Source: Lachnospiraceae bacterium (GTDB lineage: Bacteria; Bacillota; Clostridia; Lachnospirales; Lachnospiraceae). From it: 64,000 bases of DNA. The position numbers and the translations under genes are program-made. The stretch lies in the NCBI GenBank assembly GCA_024698145.1, contig JAILRO010000057.1, forward strand, positions 1 to 64,000, written 5' to 3'. The notes beneath the pieces were generated by a model. The model ran no database searches. It was not told the DNA's origin and saw only the letters and a list, made by a program, of their open reading frames with translations. The number at the start of each line of letters is the position of its first letter. The first letter of the stretch is position 1. Of this stretch, positions 34,717 through 44,103 are shown in pieces.

Positions 34717-36444
34717 TCACTCCAAAAAGCCCCAGTTCGTATATATTATTCTGCTAATCTGCAATGTTAAAAACTCACCGGTTTCTATAAGGCTTCGGTC
34801 AACACCGCATACAAATATTCCAAACACGTAATTACCGAAAAATAACGGGAATCCTACATATCCTTTCTTAACCTCAGGAAGCTCTGATCTTCTGTAGATA
34901 TCTCCAACACTGCACTCCTGTCGTTCTTCAGGGATTTGATACAATTCTCCATCACGCAAAACGCACTTAAGATAAATGTTGCCTTTTAACCCTTCTGTCG
35001 AACTGCCCTCGTATTTCACAGGTGACTTATACAAATATAACGCAGCATTGGGAAAACCTGTTTTACCAAAGTTCTCAAACAAATAATCAAGAGCTTTCTC
35101 ACCCGTTTCACCATAATTGGTTGCGCACGCCATAAGGTCATGCATTCTACCTCTACCGGCTGTATATCCCTTTGTCTGCATATTCCTTGCATATGCCTGA
35201 GCCTGTATTGCATTGTCCTTCATATATGAAAACAGACGGTTATTCCTCGTATTAACAAACACAAGTTTCTGTGTCTCATTCATACTTTTTTGTAGTTTTT
35301 CAACACTAGCCAAAAACTTGTTGGGATCAGTGTATTTCATGGCACCCTTCTGGAAGAATATCGTAATAAGTCTTCTTATTTCGTAGAACTGGTCCTCGCC
35401 CATATATCTGTTCTTAAGAGCATATAACATCTTTGATATAATCTCATAAAACAATCTCTTCAAATTGATAGAATTGCGGTCTAACACTTCATTCCTATAG
35501 CGATAAAAACAATCATCAAACATCCTGTATATAAATGCAGCATCAATGTTAAGCATTTCTATTGTGGTATATTCATACATATCATATGGCAACGAATCTC
35601 TACCGTACAGACACGTCGGAATGACCTCCGATTCCACTTCCTGACCGTTCATCTTATCGATAAGCATTTCCAGCGCACGTTGTCCCAAAGTAACACCATC
35701 AGCGCCTATTGATGCAAGTGTTGGAACTAATTCTGTTGCCATCGAAGTATTATCAAAACCAAATACAATTATATCTTTTCCGGGAACAAGTCCTTTTTGC
35801 CTCATAACATCATAAAGTCCTGAAGCAGTCTGGTCATTTACACAGAATATCGCCTGAACTCCCGGATTCTTTGTCAAAAGTCTCTCTGCAGCTTCATGGG
35901 AATTAACCGACATATCCGACTTCTCATACAAACGTGAAGAGTAAGCAAGACCGTTTTCGCAAAGACAATCTTCAAATATTCGTTTCCTCTTCTGTGCATC
36001 GGCATTGTCATCACGACCACCAATCATACAGATATTAATTATTCCCTTGATTTTAACGAGATAATCAATCGTTTCTCTTATGCCCATCTCATCATTGTAG
36101 TTGACAGTGAGTTCATTCTCCATCGTAGTAGCAATGAACACTTTAGGTACATCTTTGAAAATCTCATAGAGTTCTTTGTCAATATTAGGCAAAGTTAATA
36201 AAAGCCCGTCAAATCTGCACACGCCATTAATGTCATATATTGAATTATAGACCTGTTTATATCGATGAAGTCTATCTTCCGGATCCTCACAGTCATCATG
36301 GCGTCCGGCAATAACAACAAGTCGTATATTATTATAACCTGCTATTGCATGAGCTACACTGTGAAGTATTTCTTTTGTAAAGTCTGTGTCAACGTCTTCG
36401 ACAACGACACCGATATATTTGACTTTTTCTTCTCTTTGCTTCAT
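34717..36444 (-). CDS. LacI-type periplasmic-binding-fold sensor without HTH
   Basis: The protein is 575 aa from the ATG (GGTGGAAAGTTAT upstream). It has no signal peptide and no helix-turn-helix. Residues about 8-280 are a Peripla_BP_3 ligand domain as in LacI/GalR regulators (YIGVVVEDVDTDF, IFCVNDQTASGLYDVMRQKGLVPGKDI, TLGQRALEMLIDKMNG). The rest (about 290-575) is helical, followed by a GAF-like end (GFPLFFGNYVFGIFVCG). There is no DNA-binding or catalytic output. It lies between the FIST-EAL gene and hydE, so a role as a cytoplasmic sugar-sensing partner of the EAL protein is inferred. Confidence 0.75.
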   Translation of the reverse strand: MKQREEKVKYIGVVVEDVDTDFTKEILHSVAHAIAGYNNIRLVVIAGRHDDCEDPEDRLHRYKQVYNSIYDINGVCRFDGLLLTLPNIDKELYEIFKDVPKVFIATTMENELTVNYNDEMGIRETIDYLVKIKGIINICMIGGRDDNADAQKRKRIFEDCLCENGLAYSSRLYEKSDMSVNSHEAAERLLTKNPGVQAIFCVNDQTASGLYDVMRQKGLVPGKDIIVFGFDNTSMATELVPTLASIGADGVTLGQRALEMLIDKMNGQEVESEVIPTCLYGRDSLPYDMYEYTTIEMLNIDAAFIYRMFDDCFYRYRNEVLDRNSINLKRLFYEIISKMLYALKNRYMGEDQFYEIRRLITIFFQKGAMKYTDPNKFLASVEKLQKSMNETQKLVFVNTRNNRLFSYMKDNAIQAQAYARNMQTKGYTAGRGRMHDLMACATNYGETGEKALDYLFENFGKTGFPNAALYLYKSPVKYEGSSTEGLKGNIYLKCVLRDGELYQIPEERQECSVGDIYRRSELPEVKKGYVGFPLFFGNYVFGIFVCGVDRSLIETGEFLTLQISRIIYTNWGFLE

Positions 36445-36476
36445 ATAACTTTCCACCCTGTAAGAACAATCACAAA

Positions 36477-38999
36477 CTACATTCCGTCAATATCCGGAGA
36501 AGGCTTGGAAAACAAATAGCCCTGCGAATAATCAATATTATATTCCATAATCTTTGCTTGTATATCTTCGTTCTCCACGTATTCTGCAACAATCTCAACA
36601 CTACGATCAGACAACTTCTTCCAACCCGACATCAATGCAACAAGGTTCTCCGAATCCGTACTGTTGCAGCAATTCCTTACAATTGAACCATCAATCTTAA
36701 TGAAATCAGAATGAATGCTGGCTATATGCTGAAGATTTGAATATCCGCTTCCGAAGTCGTCTATCGATATCTTGCCGCCCAATCTATGTATATTATCAAC
36801 AAACATAACAAGAGATTCGTAATCATCAACATCTTCGTTCTCGAGAATCTCGAATATAAAGTTGTTCGGATACTTAGCCGTTGCAAGAAATCCGTAAACA
36901 TACTTAATCAGCTCATCATTCCTGATATCACGCATACTTATATTGATACTAACACTCTTATCTGCCACTTTCTTGAATGCTTTTAATACTTTTTTGATCA
37001 TAATAAGTGACAATGAATCATATAGCACGCCGAAGTTTCTTGCCACATCAAGAAAACTACCCGGGTTATATACTTTTCCATCCTCGTCCATAAGTCTCAT
37101 TAACGATTCGTAATGATGAATGCTACCCGACTTATTATCATATATACCCTGATAATAAGGTATTACCTTATCATGAGAAAGCGCATAGTTAATGACATTA
37201 ACCATGTGATATTTCTCGCGAATGCTTTCCTCATCTAACATTCCTTCATTAGCTTCACATACATAAAACTGTATATTTCTATTGAGCATTTCCAAACGCG
37301 CTGCATTATATACCGTTCTGATATTGTCAACATTACATTCATTTATAACGCAAAAGACAGGTACTATCGCTATGAAATCAGCTGCAGTCTCAAACAACTC
37401 TTCATGCAGTTGCTTCATATCATCCTCAAAGCCCTGTAACGATACCATATACGACGGTGCCGCAATCGCAATACGCCATGAATCAAGAACGTATAAATGA
37501 TAATCATGCTGTGAGGCAAACGCAGAACACTTTGAAACGTATTCCTTATATGTCATATCTATTTTCTGCGGTGCAAACACGGTACGCATGCTGGAAGTAT
37601 CCAATACATCGATAAGACAAACCCTGTCATAACCGCCAATCTTGATATCCATGTTAAGTGCTGCTTCATTGGGAAGTTCCTCATTCTCCGAACGAAGAAG
37701 CTTAAGCTCGCAATCTTTAACGAATGCCTTGAAACTTTCATTCATCGTTCTATCTACACTTTTGTCGCACTCTTCTTCTACTTCCATAAGATATGAAAGT
37801 AACCTTCTGTTATCAGTCGACAACGACTCGGTGTGAAGAAAGACATACGGATTATAATGCTGAATAACTTCATTCTCACCTATCGCAGATATCGCGAGCA
37901 CACAATTAGCAAATACATTCTTCGTACTATCGTATATTATTTCTCCATCCGTAACACATCCACTCATAATGGAATTATCATAAGTTGAGAGCTCCCATTT
38001 AACTATGTTGGGAAATGTCTTTAATCTGTCCTTGCTGACATACCCGAATATAGTCTCCGCTTTCTCGAACATCTCAAACTGACTAAACATCGCCCTATTG
38101 GAAATGACTGTTTTCCTGTCGTAGATAAATGCTCTTTTTATCTTGCTGCCCTTAACAACATTGTGACTGGTATATAATCCTTCTTCACTGTATCTGACAA
38201 CATAGGGCACTTTGACATTATCGGAATATACAAAAGGAAACAGACCGTCGATTTCCGGCTTTTTGCGTATTTCCTCTCCTACGCATTCGCGATACACTTC
38301 CGCTGCCGATACACCATCAAGCGAAATGATTCTGTTGCCATCAGCTTCCGTTATGGTCATCTCTTTGCCGGCTTCCTGGACACCGGAAGCAAAAGCACTT
38401 CGACTCTCCACCTTGGCTCCACCAAACGAAGCAAGAAGTATGCTGCTGTTCGACCAACCATTCTCATCAAAAACGAAACCATAAGCATCCTCATCAGGAT
38501 CTATCATATCTGAACTGCAGGCAATACCACCTGCCATCTGAACCCCCGGGAATGATTTGTTACAGGCATCCACAAACTCATTGATAGCTTGATATTTCCT
38601 ACTTGTAAATGCAAGTAACAAACGGGTATCATTATCAATAACCGTATTCTTAACATTCTCACATAGAACACGTGGTTCTATAGCATCTTCCGAGCGATGC
38701 GAAAATGTTGGGAGCATTGCTGTTTTGAGATGACCTCCCGAAAACTGTGTCACTGATATAACACACTGGTCATGTGCAAGTTTGCCCCAACTGATTACTG
38801 CCGACGTGCTCGTTCCCAAAATATGAGCCCCCGGAACCAATTCTTTAATAAATGCAGCCAATTCCACCGCCTTGTTACCAGGATGAAATGCTGTATGTAT
38901 TCTTATAAGTATGTCTCCCTTGTCAGAATCAAGTGTTAACTGCTTAAGAGTATCAGCTATTCTCGTCTTAGAGACATACTGAAAATTCCATGTAAACAT
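36477..38999 (-). CDS. FIST sensor domain fused to EAL phosphodiesterase
   Basis: The protein is 840 aa and soluble. FIST_N (about 28-220; HILGTSTSAVISWG, GGIACSS) and FIST_C (about 235-390; VSAAEVYRECVG, MSGCVTDGEII) form a small-ligand sensor. A linker with a remnant GGDEF-like region precedes an EAL domain (about 590-835). The EAL motif reads YESLMRL (ESL), but NISMRD, FEILENE, SIDDFGSGYSNL, IKIDGS, VAEYVE and QGYLFSKP keep the metal and catalytic residues. GAGGGG precedes the ATG. It is the first gene of a three-gene run with the LacI-type sensor and hydE. Confidence 0.87.
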   Translation of the reverse strand: MFTWNFQYVSKTRIADTLKQLTLDSDKGDILIRIHTAFHPGNKAVELAAFIKELVPGAHILGTSTSAVISWGKLAHDQCVISVTQFSGGHLKTAMLPTFSHRSEDAIEPRVLCENVKNTVIDNDTRLLLAFTSRKYQAINEFVDACNKSFPGVQMAGGIACSSDMIDPDEDAYGFVFDENGWSNSSILLASFGGAKVESRSAFASGVQEAGKEMTITEADGNRIISLDGVSAAEVYRECVGEEIRKKPEIDGLFPFVYSDNVKVPYVVRYSEEGLYTSHNVVKGSKIKRAFIYDRKTVISNRAMFSQFEMFEKAETIFGYVSKDRLKTFPNIVKWELSTYDNSIMSGCVTDGEIIYDSTKNVFANCVLAISAIGENEVIQHYNPYVFLHTESLSTDNRRLLSYLMEVEEECDKSVDRTMNESFKAFVKDCELKLLRSENEELPNEAALNMDIKIGGYDRVCLIDVLDTSSMRTVFAPQKIDMTYKEYVSKCSAFASQHDYHLYVLDSWRIAIAAPSYMVSLQGFEDDMKQLHEELFETAADFIAIVPVFCVINECNVDNIRTVYNAARLEMLNRNIQFYVCEANEGMLDEESIREKYHMVNVINYALSHDKVIPYYQGIYDNKSGSIHHYESLMRLMDEDGKVYNPGSFLDVARNFGVLYDSLSLIMIKKVLKAFKKVADKSVSINISMRDIRNDELIKYVYGFLATAKYPNNFIFEILENEDVDDYESLVMFVDNIHRLGGKISIDDFGSGYSNLQHIASIHSDFIKIDGSIVRNCCNSTDSENLVALMSGWKKLSDRSVEIVAEYVENEDIQAKIMEYNIDYSQGYLFSKPSPDIDGM

Positions 39000-39043
39000 A
39001 TTCTCAACCCCTCAATATCTACAACCTAAAAAACAACAAAAAT

Positions 39044-39099
39044 AAAAAAACGGTAACCATGTGACATACTCTAAATAATACCACATTTTACCGTTTTTT
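39044..39099 (-). terminator. Terminator of the metY-to-pdxK operon
   Basis: AAAAAACGGTAACCATGTGA and its imperfect complement form a long stem, ending in a T-run on the minus strand about 45 bp after the kinase stop codon. Confidence 0.8.
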
Positions 39100-39142
39100 A
39101 CAATATTTTCAACAGCCTGTAAGGCTAATAAAACTGCGATTT

Positions 39143-39967
39143 TTACATAAGCACAAGTTCTTGTATAGTCGCTTCGAAGTCAACACCATACCATGGTTTT
39201 TCCGGGTTGTTAAGAGTGACTTCTATCGTATGAACAGTGTAATCCGCAGCGATACGCATTGCCTCTTTCCAATCCCTACCTTTCATTATTTCACCAACAC
39301 ATGTACTTGAGAACACATCTCCTGTTCCATGGAACGAAGAAGCTATTTTCTTATTCTGATACAAATAATACTCCTTGCTTTCTCTGTCATATCCCATGAC
39401 TCCGATTTTGCCTTCTTCAAGAGAAACGCCGGTAAGTACACTCACCTTGGCACCAAGCTCACTTAATTTTGCAAGCATTGTCTTGATATATTCTTCATCA
39501 TGCTCTGTTCTATACTCCATGCCTGTCATAAGAGAGGCTTCTGTTATGTTAGGAACAATTATATCTGCCTTTTCGCAAAGAGTTGCATTGGCCTTAACAT
39601 AGTCCATATCAAATGCCGGATATAACTTACCGTTATCCGCCATAACAGGATCAATAAACACAAGAGTATTATCATCTTTGAAACTGTCAATCAAACCCTT
39701 TATCTGTTCTATCTGCTCAATGGTTCCAAGATACCCCGTATATATGGCATCAAATCTGACATTCTGACTAAGCCAATGGTCTTTAATCGGGGCAATCTGG
39801 TCTGACAAATCCTTACAGGTAAAATCCTTAAATGCTGTATGTGTTGACAATACGGCTGTCGGTAAAATTACTGTTTCCGAACCGAGTGCCGAAATTATCG
39901 GCAATGCAACCGTAAGTGAACATTTTCCCAAGCATGAAATATCCTGCACTGTTAATACTCTTTTCAT
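39143..39967 (-). CDS. pdxK: Pyridoxamine/pyridoxal kinase
   Basis: The protein is 274 aa and a ribokinase-fold kinase that makes pyridoxal 5'-phosphate from the vitamin. Features: the N-terminal VLTVQDISCLGKCSLTVALP, the IDPVMADNGKLY segment and the anion-hole motif FHGTGDVFSS with catalytic Asp. It lies 28 bp after an ECF S-component gene and at the end of a sulfur-amino-acid operon whose products (MetY, and NifS and CysK nearby) need PLP. This supports a PLP-salvage role in the same regulon. Confidence 0.93.
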   Translation of the reverse strand: MKRVLTVQDISCLGKCSLTVALPIISALGSETVILPTAVLSTHTAFKDFTCKDLSDQIAPIKDHWLSQNVRFDAIYTGYLGTIEQIEQIKGLIDSFKDDNTLVFIDPVMADNGKLYPAFDMDYVKANATLCEKADIIVPNITEASLMTGMEYRTEHDEEYIKTMLAKLSELGAKVSVLTGVSLEEGKIGVMGYDRESKEYYLYQNKKIASSFHGTGDVFSSTCVGEIMKGRDWKEAMRIAADYTVHTIEVTLNNPEKPWYGVDFEATIQELVLM

Positions 39968-39995
39968 TGATAAAGCCTCCGCAATATTATGTAAA

Positions 39996-40508
39996 CTAGC
40001 GTCTGTTAAGGTAAACCTTCTTTACTGTCGGATATAAAGCAAAGAAGATAACAACTCCTGAAATACCCTGAACAACATTCCACGGAACACTTACAAATGC
40101 AGCTTTTCCGTACAAAATAAGCTCGTAGAAGAAATATCCGCCGACATTAATAATTACAGATATTACAGCGCCAATAACAGCACCTGTCTTCTCATGATCT
40201 TTTTGTGTCTTAAATATCTCAAGTATTTTACCTACCGAAAATGCCATAAGCGCTTTAACCAAAAATGTTACCGGCGCATACAACGCATAACCGCCCAGAA
40301 GGTCTGCTGTAGCTCCGCCTATACCTGAAGCAACCGCTCCAAATACCGGTCCCAATAACGCGCCTGATAAAACAACAAATCCGTCTCCCGGATGAATATA
40401 TCCATTAGTTGCAGGAATAGGAATCTTAATGAAAAATGTAGCAACACAAATTATTGCCGCAAACAATGCTGTTATAGTTATTTTCTGTGTATTAATATTC
40501 TGTTTCAT
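39996..40508 (-). CDS. ECF transporter S component (vitamin uptake, probably B6)
   Basis: The protein is 170 aa. It has five to six hydrophobic segments and the S-component pattern: N-terminal ITITALFAAIICVATFFIKI, then GFVVLSGALLGPVFGAVASGIGGATADLLGGY. It would work with the shared ECF energising module encoded elsewhere. The start codon lies within the last codons of gshA (17-base overlap) with AAGGAGAG inside gshA. The adjoining pdxK gene suggests a pyridoxine or pyridoxal substrate, by context only. Confidence 0.85.
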   Translation of the reverse strand: MKQNINTQKITITALFAAIICVATFFIKIPIPATNGYIHPGDGFVVLSGALLGPVFGAVASGIGGATADLLGGYALYAPVTFLVKALMAFSVGKILEIFKTQKDHEKTGAVIGAVISVIINVGGYFFYELILYGKAAFVSVPWNVVQGISGVVIFFALYPTVKKVYLNRR

Positions 40509-41802
40509 TTATCTTACTCTCCTTTTCTTTGCATAGTTGTAATCCTTTTTTGACGAAACCGTCATCAAACATTTTACGTACCTTCCATGCATATCTGTTG
40601 TCTGCATCTTCAAACTTTGCAATCTGGTATGAAATTATATCCATTATAAAATCTTTTAAATCGTCATCAACCGTATTCTCATAAAACGACTTCATGCTTT
40701 GAAGAACTTCTACCGCAGCATCCGCCACCCACAAAGTTCTATGGTCAGTTGTTATGACATTAATTGTCTTTAAGTCATAATGTGCCGCATTTTTCGTATT
40801 CTGTATTGCAAATACCTGCTCACCCGGACTGATATCCACTTCCGGTATCGTTGCAAGATAAACAAGCAACAGCTTAATAAAATGCACATCGCGTTCATCT
40901 ATTCCCCACGTTGAAAGCGGATTAAGATCTATCATTCTAAGTTCAATATGGCTCACGCCTTCATCTTTTAAGGAATTAAGTTCGTACTTTCCGGCAGGCT
41001 TTAATCTTACCGGATAATAAAGTTCTGCCGAGGAATGAATCAACCCCTGCTCAACGTACTTTACAATACTATCAACGTATTTGTCAATATCACTGTAATC
41101 AAGTATCGGTGTGAACATATTCCAATATCCAAGTTCGGAACATCTGCTGCTTCCCATGCCATTGAAAATATCCTTACCATATACTCCCTTTTCAAAATAC
41201 GAACTGTCTAACAACGGACTAGCCGCAGTCACCGCAACAACAAGCCAGTTATAAACCTGCGCCTTTGCCGCCAGTGATACATAGAATCGGTTTTTGTAGT
41301 CCTTATATGATTCTTCACCATTTTTATCGATTTTGTACGCCGCCTGCAACAGCTCCTCTGAAAAGGAATAATTAAAATGAATACCGGAAAATGTCATCTT
41401 ATATCTCCCGTATCTTTCCGATAAATAATCACGATAATGCTGTTTATGTATCTCATCACCATCATATTGTGCAATTGGAATCTCATCCTCTTTTCTTATG
41501 TACGGAGGGTTAGAAAAAGGCCATAGGTACTCAGGCTCATTTAATTGCGAAAGCGTTCTGCATATTCGCAACGTATGAGTTTTCAACTGATCCATAGCCT
41601 CCCCAACACTGTCACAGACATCTGTATTAATTTCTGTTTGATTTTCGCAAAAATCTCTTACGATATTCCTATCGTTCTTGTCGAAAGGATGTTTTGTACG
41701 TGCAAAAAAACCATTTTTGTCAATTCGTAAGCTTTCCTTTTCAAGTCCGATGCTGCCTTTTAGAAGACAGCGTTTTACTTCGTTGTCACTTACATCTAAC
41801 AT
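40492..41802 (-). CDS. gshA: Glutamate-cysteine ligase
   Basis: The protein is 436 aa from the ATG after AAGGAGCATGCG, 10 codons inside the ORF. It is a class I GshA of the proteobacterial/GshF-N type, which joins Glu and Cys through the gamma-carboxyl. Motifs include IGLEKESLRID, FCENQTEINTDVC, MTFSGIHFNYSF and ELRMIDLNPLSTWGI. No GshB domain is fused (the protein is too short for GshF) and no gshB gene is in the window, so the visible product is gamma-glutamylcysteine. It sits in the metY operon beside an EgtC-like amidotransferase. Confidence 0.9.
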   Translation of the reverse strand: MLDVSDNEVKRCLLKGSIGLEKESLRIDKNGFFARTKHPFDKNDRNIVRDFCENQTEINTDVCDSVGEAMDQLKTHTLRICRTLSQLNEPEYLWPFSNPPYIRKEDEIPIAQYDGDEIHKQHYRDYLSERYGRYKMTFSGIHFNYSFSEELLQAAYKIDKNGEESYKDYKNRFYVSLAAKAQVYNWLVVAVTAASPLLDSSYFEKGVYGKDIFNGMGSSRCSELGYWNMFTPILDYSDIDKYVDSIVKYVEQGLIHSSAELYYPVRLKPAGKYELNSLKDEGVSHIELRMIDLNPLSTWGIDERDVHFIKLLLVYLATIPEVDISPGEQVFAIQNTKNAAHYDLKTINVITTDHRTLWVADAAVEVLQSMKSFYENTVDDDLKDFIMDIISYQIAKFEDADNRYAWKVRKMFDDGFVKKGLQLCKEKESKINETEY

Positions 41803-41846
41803 CGCATGCTCCTTACCTTTATTCTCACACATTACATATACAGTTC

Positions 41847-42671
41847 CTACAGATTTGCATATGCCATATATATATGCTTTAAAGCCTCGGCATCTTCATG
41901 ATATTCTATACCATGACGCTGTCCCTCAAACTCAAGTTCTGCGCCTTTGTAGGCAACAAGTGTTGTAATCGGCAGTGGCTTCCAATCCTTTGCCGAAAAT
42001 CTCTTTTCTCCCGGATGACCGTCTCCATAGAAAATGCTACTGTTAACGAGCGGTTCGGTAGAAAAAAGCACTCCGCATTTTCCTTTGTAATAATGCAGGG
42101 AATCTTTGAGATTTGAGTGAACATACATAAGTTCTCCGTCATATATGATAAGATTCAACTTGTTGTTTTCAGACATTTCACATATGTATTCATCCAGCAC
42201 ATCGAATCTTTCCCTGCTTGTCAAAGGACTTTCCTTTTGACTTCGCTTGCCATTTATCTTGTCAATCAGATATAAAAGAATCCTCTCACTGTCAGTATCA
42301 CCTTTTTGTTTTCTTATGTATTCGTCCATAGGTGTATAATCAAAAATAGTGCCGTTATGAATGAGAGTCCATCTTCTTCCATCGGCATCTATCTTGGTAA
42401 ACGGATGACAATTCTTAAGTTCAACATTACCTATTGTCGCATATCGTATATGTGCAAGGACAGCCGGTGACTTCACTTTATCTTTAAGGCGTCCCGCAAG
42501 GTACTCACTTTTATTAGCCGCAACAACTTCTCTTTCGATATTTGCATGCGTTCCGTCAAGGAGTGCAAGTCCCCAGCCATTTGGATGCTTATCGCTATGA
42601 GAATAGAACTCTTTTAACACATTATTAAGTTCAAGATGTTCATTCCCACTGAATCCAAAAAGCTGGCACAT
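41847..42671 (-). CDS. Class II glutamine amidotransferase, EgtC/YafJ-like
   Basis: The protein is 274 aa. The nucleophile Cys is residue 2 (MCQLFGFSG), exposed after removal of Met. NGWGLAL, AHIRYATIG and LIHNGTIFD are the Ntn-hydrolase motifs. There is no synthase domain, so it hydrolyses a gamma-glutamyl amide by itself. EgtC in the ergothioneine pathway removes gamma-Glu from a conjugate made by a GshA homologue; here the next gene is gshA. Ergothioneine genes are absent, so removal of gamma-glutamyl from some thiol conjugate is inferred only. Confidence 0.85.
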   Translation of the reverse strand: MCQLFGFSGNEHLELNNVLKEFYSHSDKHPNGWGLALLDGTHANIEREVVAANKSEYLAGRLKDKVKSPAVLAHIRYATIGNVELKNCHPFTKIDADGRRWTLIHNGTIFDYTPMDEYIRKQKGDTDSERILLYLIDKINGKRSQKESPLTSRERFDVLDEYICEMSENNKLNLIIYDGELMYVHSNLKDSLHYYKGKCGVLFSTEPLVNSSIFYGDGHPGEKRFSAKDWKPLPITTLVAYKGAELEFEGQRHGIEYHEDAEALKHIYMAYANL

Positions 42672-42694
42672 AACACTCTCTCCTTAATTATTTA

Positions 42695-43975
42695 CTAGAT
42701 AGCAGCAAATCCTTTCTCAAGGTCTGCAATTATATCATCGATATGCTCTGTTCCGATAGAAAGACGTATGGTATTCTTACCGATTCCCTGATCTGCAAGC
42801 TCCTCATCAGAAAGCTGTGAATGAGTTGTTGACGCAGGGTGAATAACCAAACTCTTAACATCGGCAACATTTGCAAGCAATGAGAATATCTCAAGATTGT
42901 CGATAAACTTCCATGCTTCATCTTGGCCGCCCTTGATTTCGAAAGTAAATATTGATGCTCCGCCATTAGGGAAATACTTCTCATAAAGTGCGTGATCCGG
43001 ATGGTCAGAAAGTGAAGGATGATTAACCTTCTCAACCTTTGGATGATTACTCAAAAACTCAACAACCTTCTTTGTATTCTCTGCATGGCGCTCAAGACGA
43101 AGTGATAATGTCTCAACACCCTGAAGAAGAAGGAATGCATTAAACGGTGAAATAGTTGCTCCTGTATCTCTTAAAAGAATTGCTCTGATGTATGTCACAA
43201 ATGCTGCAGGTCCAACTACATCATAGAAAGATACTCCATGATAGCTTGGGTTAGGTGCTGCAATATTAGGATACTTGCCGCTTGCTTTCCAATCAAACTT
43301 ACCTGCCTCAACGATAATTCCACCAAGTGTTGTACCATGGCCACCGATGAACTTTGTTGCTGAATGAACAACGATATCTGCACCGTGCTCAATTGGTCTT
43401 ATAAGATATGGTGTTCCGAATGTGTTATCTACAACAAGTGGAAGTCCATGCTTGTGTGCAATCTCAGCTATCGCATCAATGTCAGGAATATCACTGTTCG
43501 GATTACCAAGTGTTTCAATGTAGATTGCTCTTGTATTGTCCTTGATTGCCCCTTCAACCTCTGAAAGATTGTGTGCATCAACAAATGTTGTCTCAATACC
43601 ATACTGCGGAAGTGTATGTGCTAACAAATTGTAGCTTCCTCCGTATATAGTCTTCTGTGCAACAATGTGTCCGCCGTTTGCAGCAAGTGCTTCTATAGTA
43701 TATGTAATTGCTGCTGCTCCTGATGCAAGTGCAAGTGCTGCGCTTCCGCCCTCTAATGCTGCAAGTCTCTTTTCAAGCACATCCTGTGTTGAGTTTGTAA
43801 GTCTTCCATAAATGTTACCTGCATCTGCAAGACCAAATCTGTCTGCTGCATGCTTGCTGTTATGGAATACATAAGATGTTGTCTGATAAATAGGAACAGC
43901 TCTTGAATCTGTTGTTGGGTCTGCCTGCTCCTGTCCTACGTGTAACTGTTTTGTTTCAAATCTGTAATCGCTCAT
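42695..43975 (-). CDS. metY: O-acetylhomoserine sulfhydrylase (MetY)
   Basis: The protein is 426 aa and a Cys/Met-metabolism PLP enzyme. The length and the insertion region are those of O-acetylhomoserine aminocarboxypropyltransferase. PLP Lys is in HSATKFIGGHG; the N-terminus RFETKQLHVGQEQADPTTDSRAVPIYQTTSY is typical. It makes homocysteine from O-acetylhomoserine and sulfide, or methionine directly with methanethiol. The latter reaction is the outlet for the thiol made by methylthio-alkane reductases, relevant to the nitrogenase-like genes downstream in the map. First gene of the metY-GAT-gshA-ECF-pdxK run, with an operator-like site upstream. Confidence 0.94.
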   Translation of the reverse strand: MSDYRFETKQLHVGQEQADPTTDSRAVPIYQTTSYVFHNSKHAADRFGLADAGNIYGRLTNSTQDVLEKRLAALEGGSAALALASGAAAITYTIEALAANGGHIVAQKTIYGGSYNLLAHTLPQYGIETTFVDAHNLSEVEGAIKDNTRAIYIETLGNPNSDIPDIDAIAEIAHKHGLPLVVDNTFGTPYLIRPIEHGADIVVHSATKFIGGHGTTLGGIIVEAGKFDWKASGKYPNIAAPNPSYHGVSFYDVVGPAAFVTYIRAILLRDTGATISPFNAFLLLQGVETLSLRLERHAENTKKVVEFLSNHPKVEKVNHPSLSDHPDHALYEKYFPNGGASIFTFEIKGGQDEAWKFIDNLEIFSLLANVADVKSLVIHPASTTHSQLSDEELADQGIGKNTIRLSIGTEHIDDIIADLEKGFAAI

Positions 43976-44063
43976 AATTCATTCTCCTTTTCTTTTTCAT
44001 ATCTTTTTGGTATGTTTTATAAGCCTATATTATCACAACACTTCTTACTTGTATAATTCTTAA

Positions 44064-44094
44064 ATACTATCATTAGTTATAGGTATCACCTATA
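44064..44094 (-). promoter_or_regulatory. Operator-like dyads upstream of metY
   Basis: Two overlapping elements are seen: TATAGGT-atc-ACCTATA (44078-44094, perfect 7-bp arms) and, on the plus strand, ATACTATCATTAGTTATAGGTAT (44064-44086). The latter closely matches the sequence in the promoter at 46451-46479 (ATACTATGTTAGTAGGTAT). It lies between nifU and metY. A binding site for one of the two Rrf2 regulators is plausible but untested. Confidence 0.45.
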
Positions 44095-44103
44095 GCTCAT
44101 AAA

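Noticed and set aside
43976-44103. SAM (S-box) or T-box riboswitch upstream of metY
   Set aside because: The leader is only about 130 bp and lacks the S-box core and the T-box tggnaccgcg sequence; only short dyads are seen.
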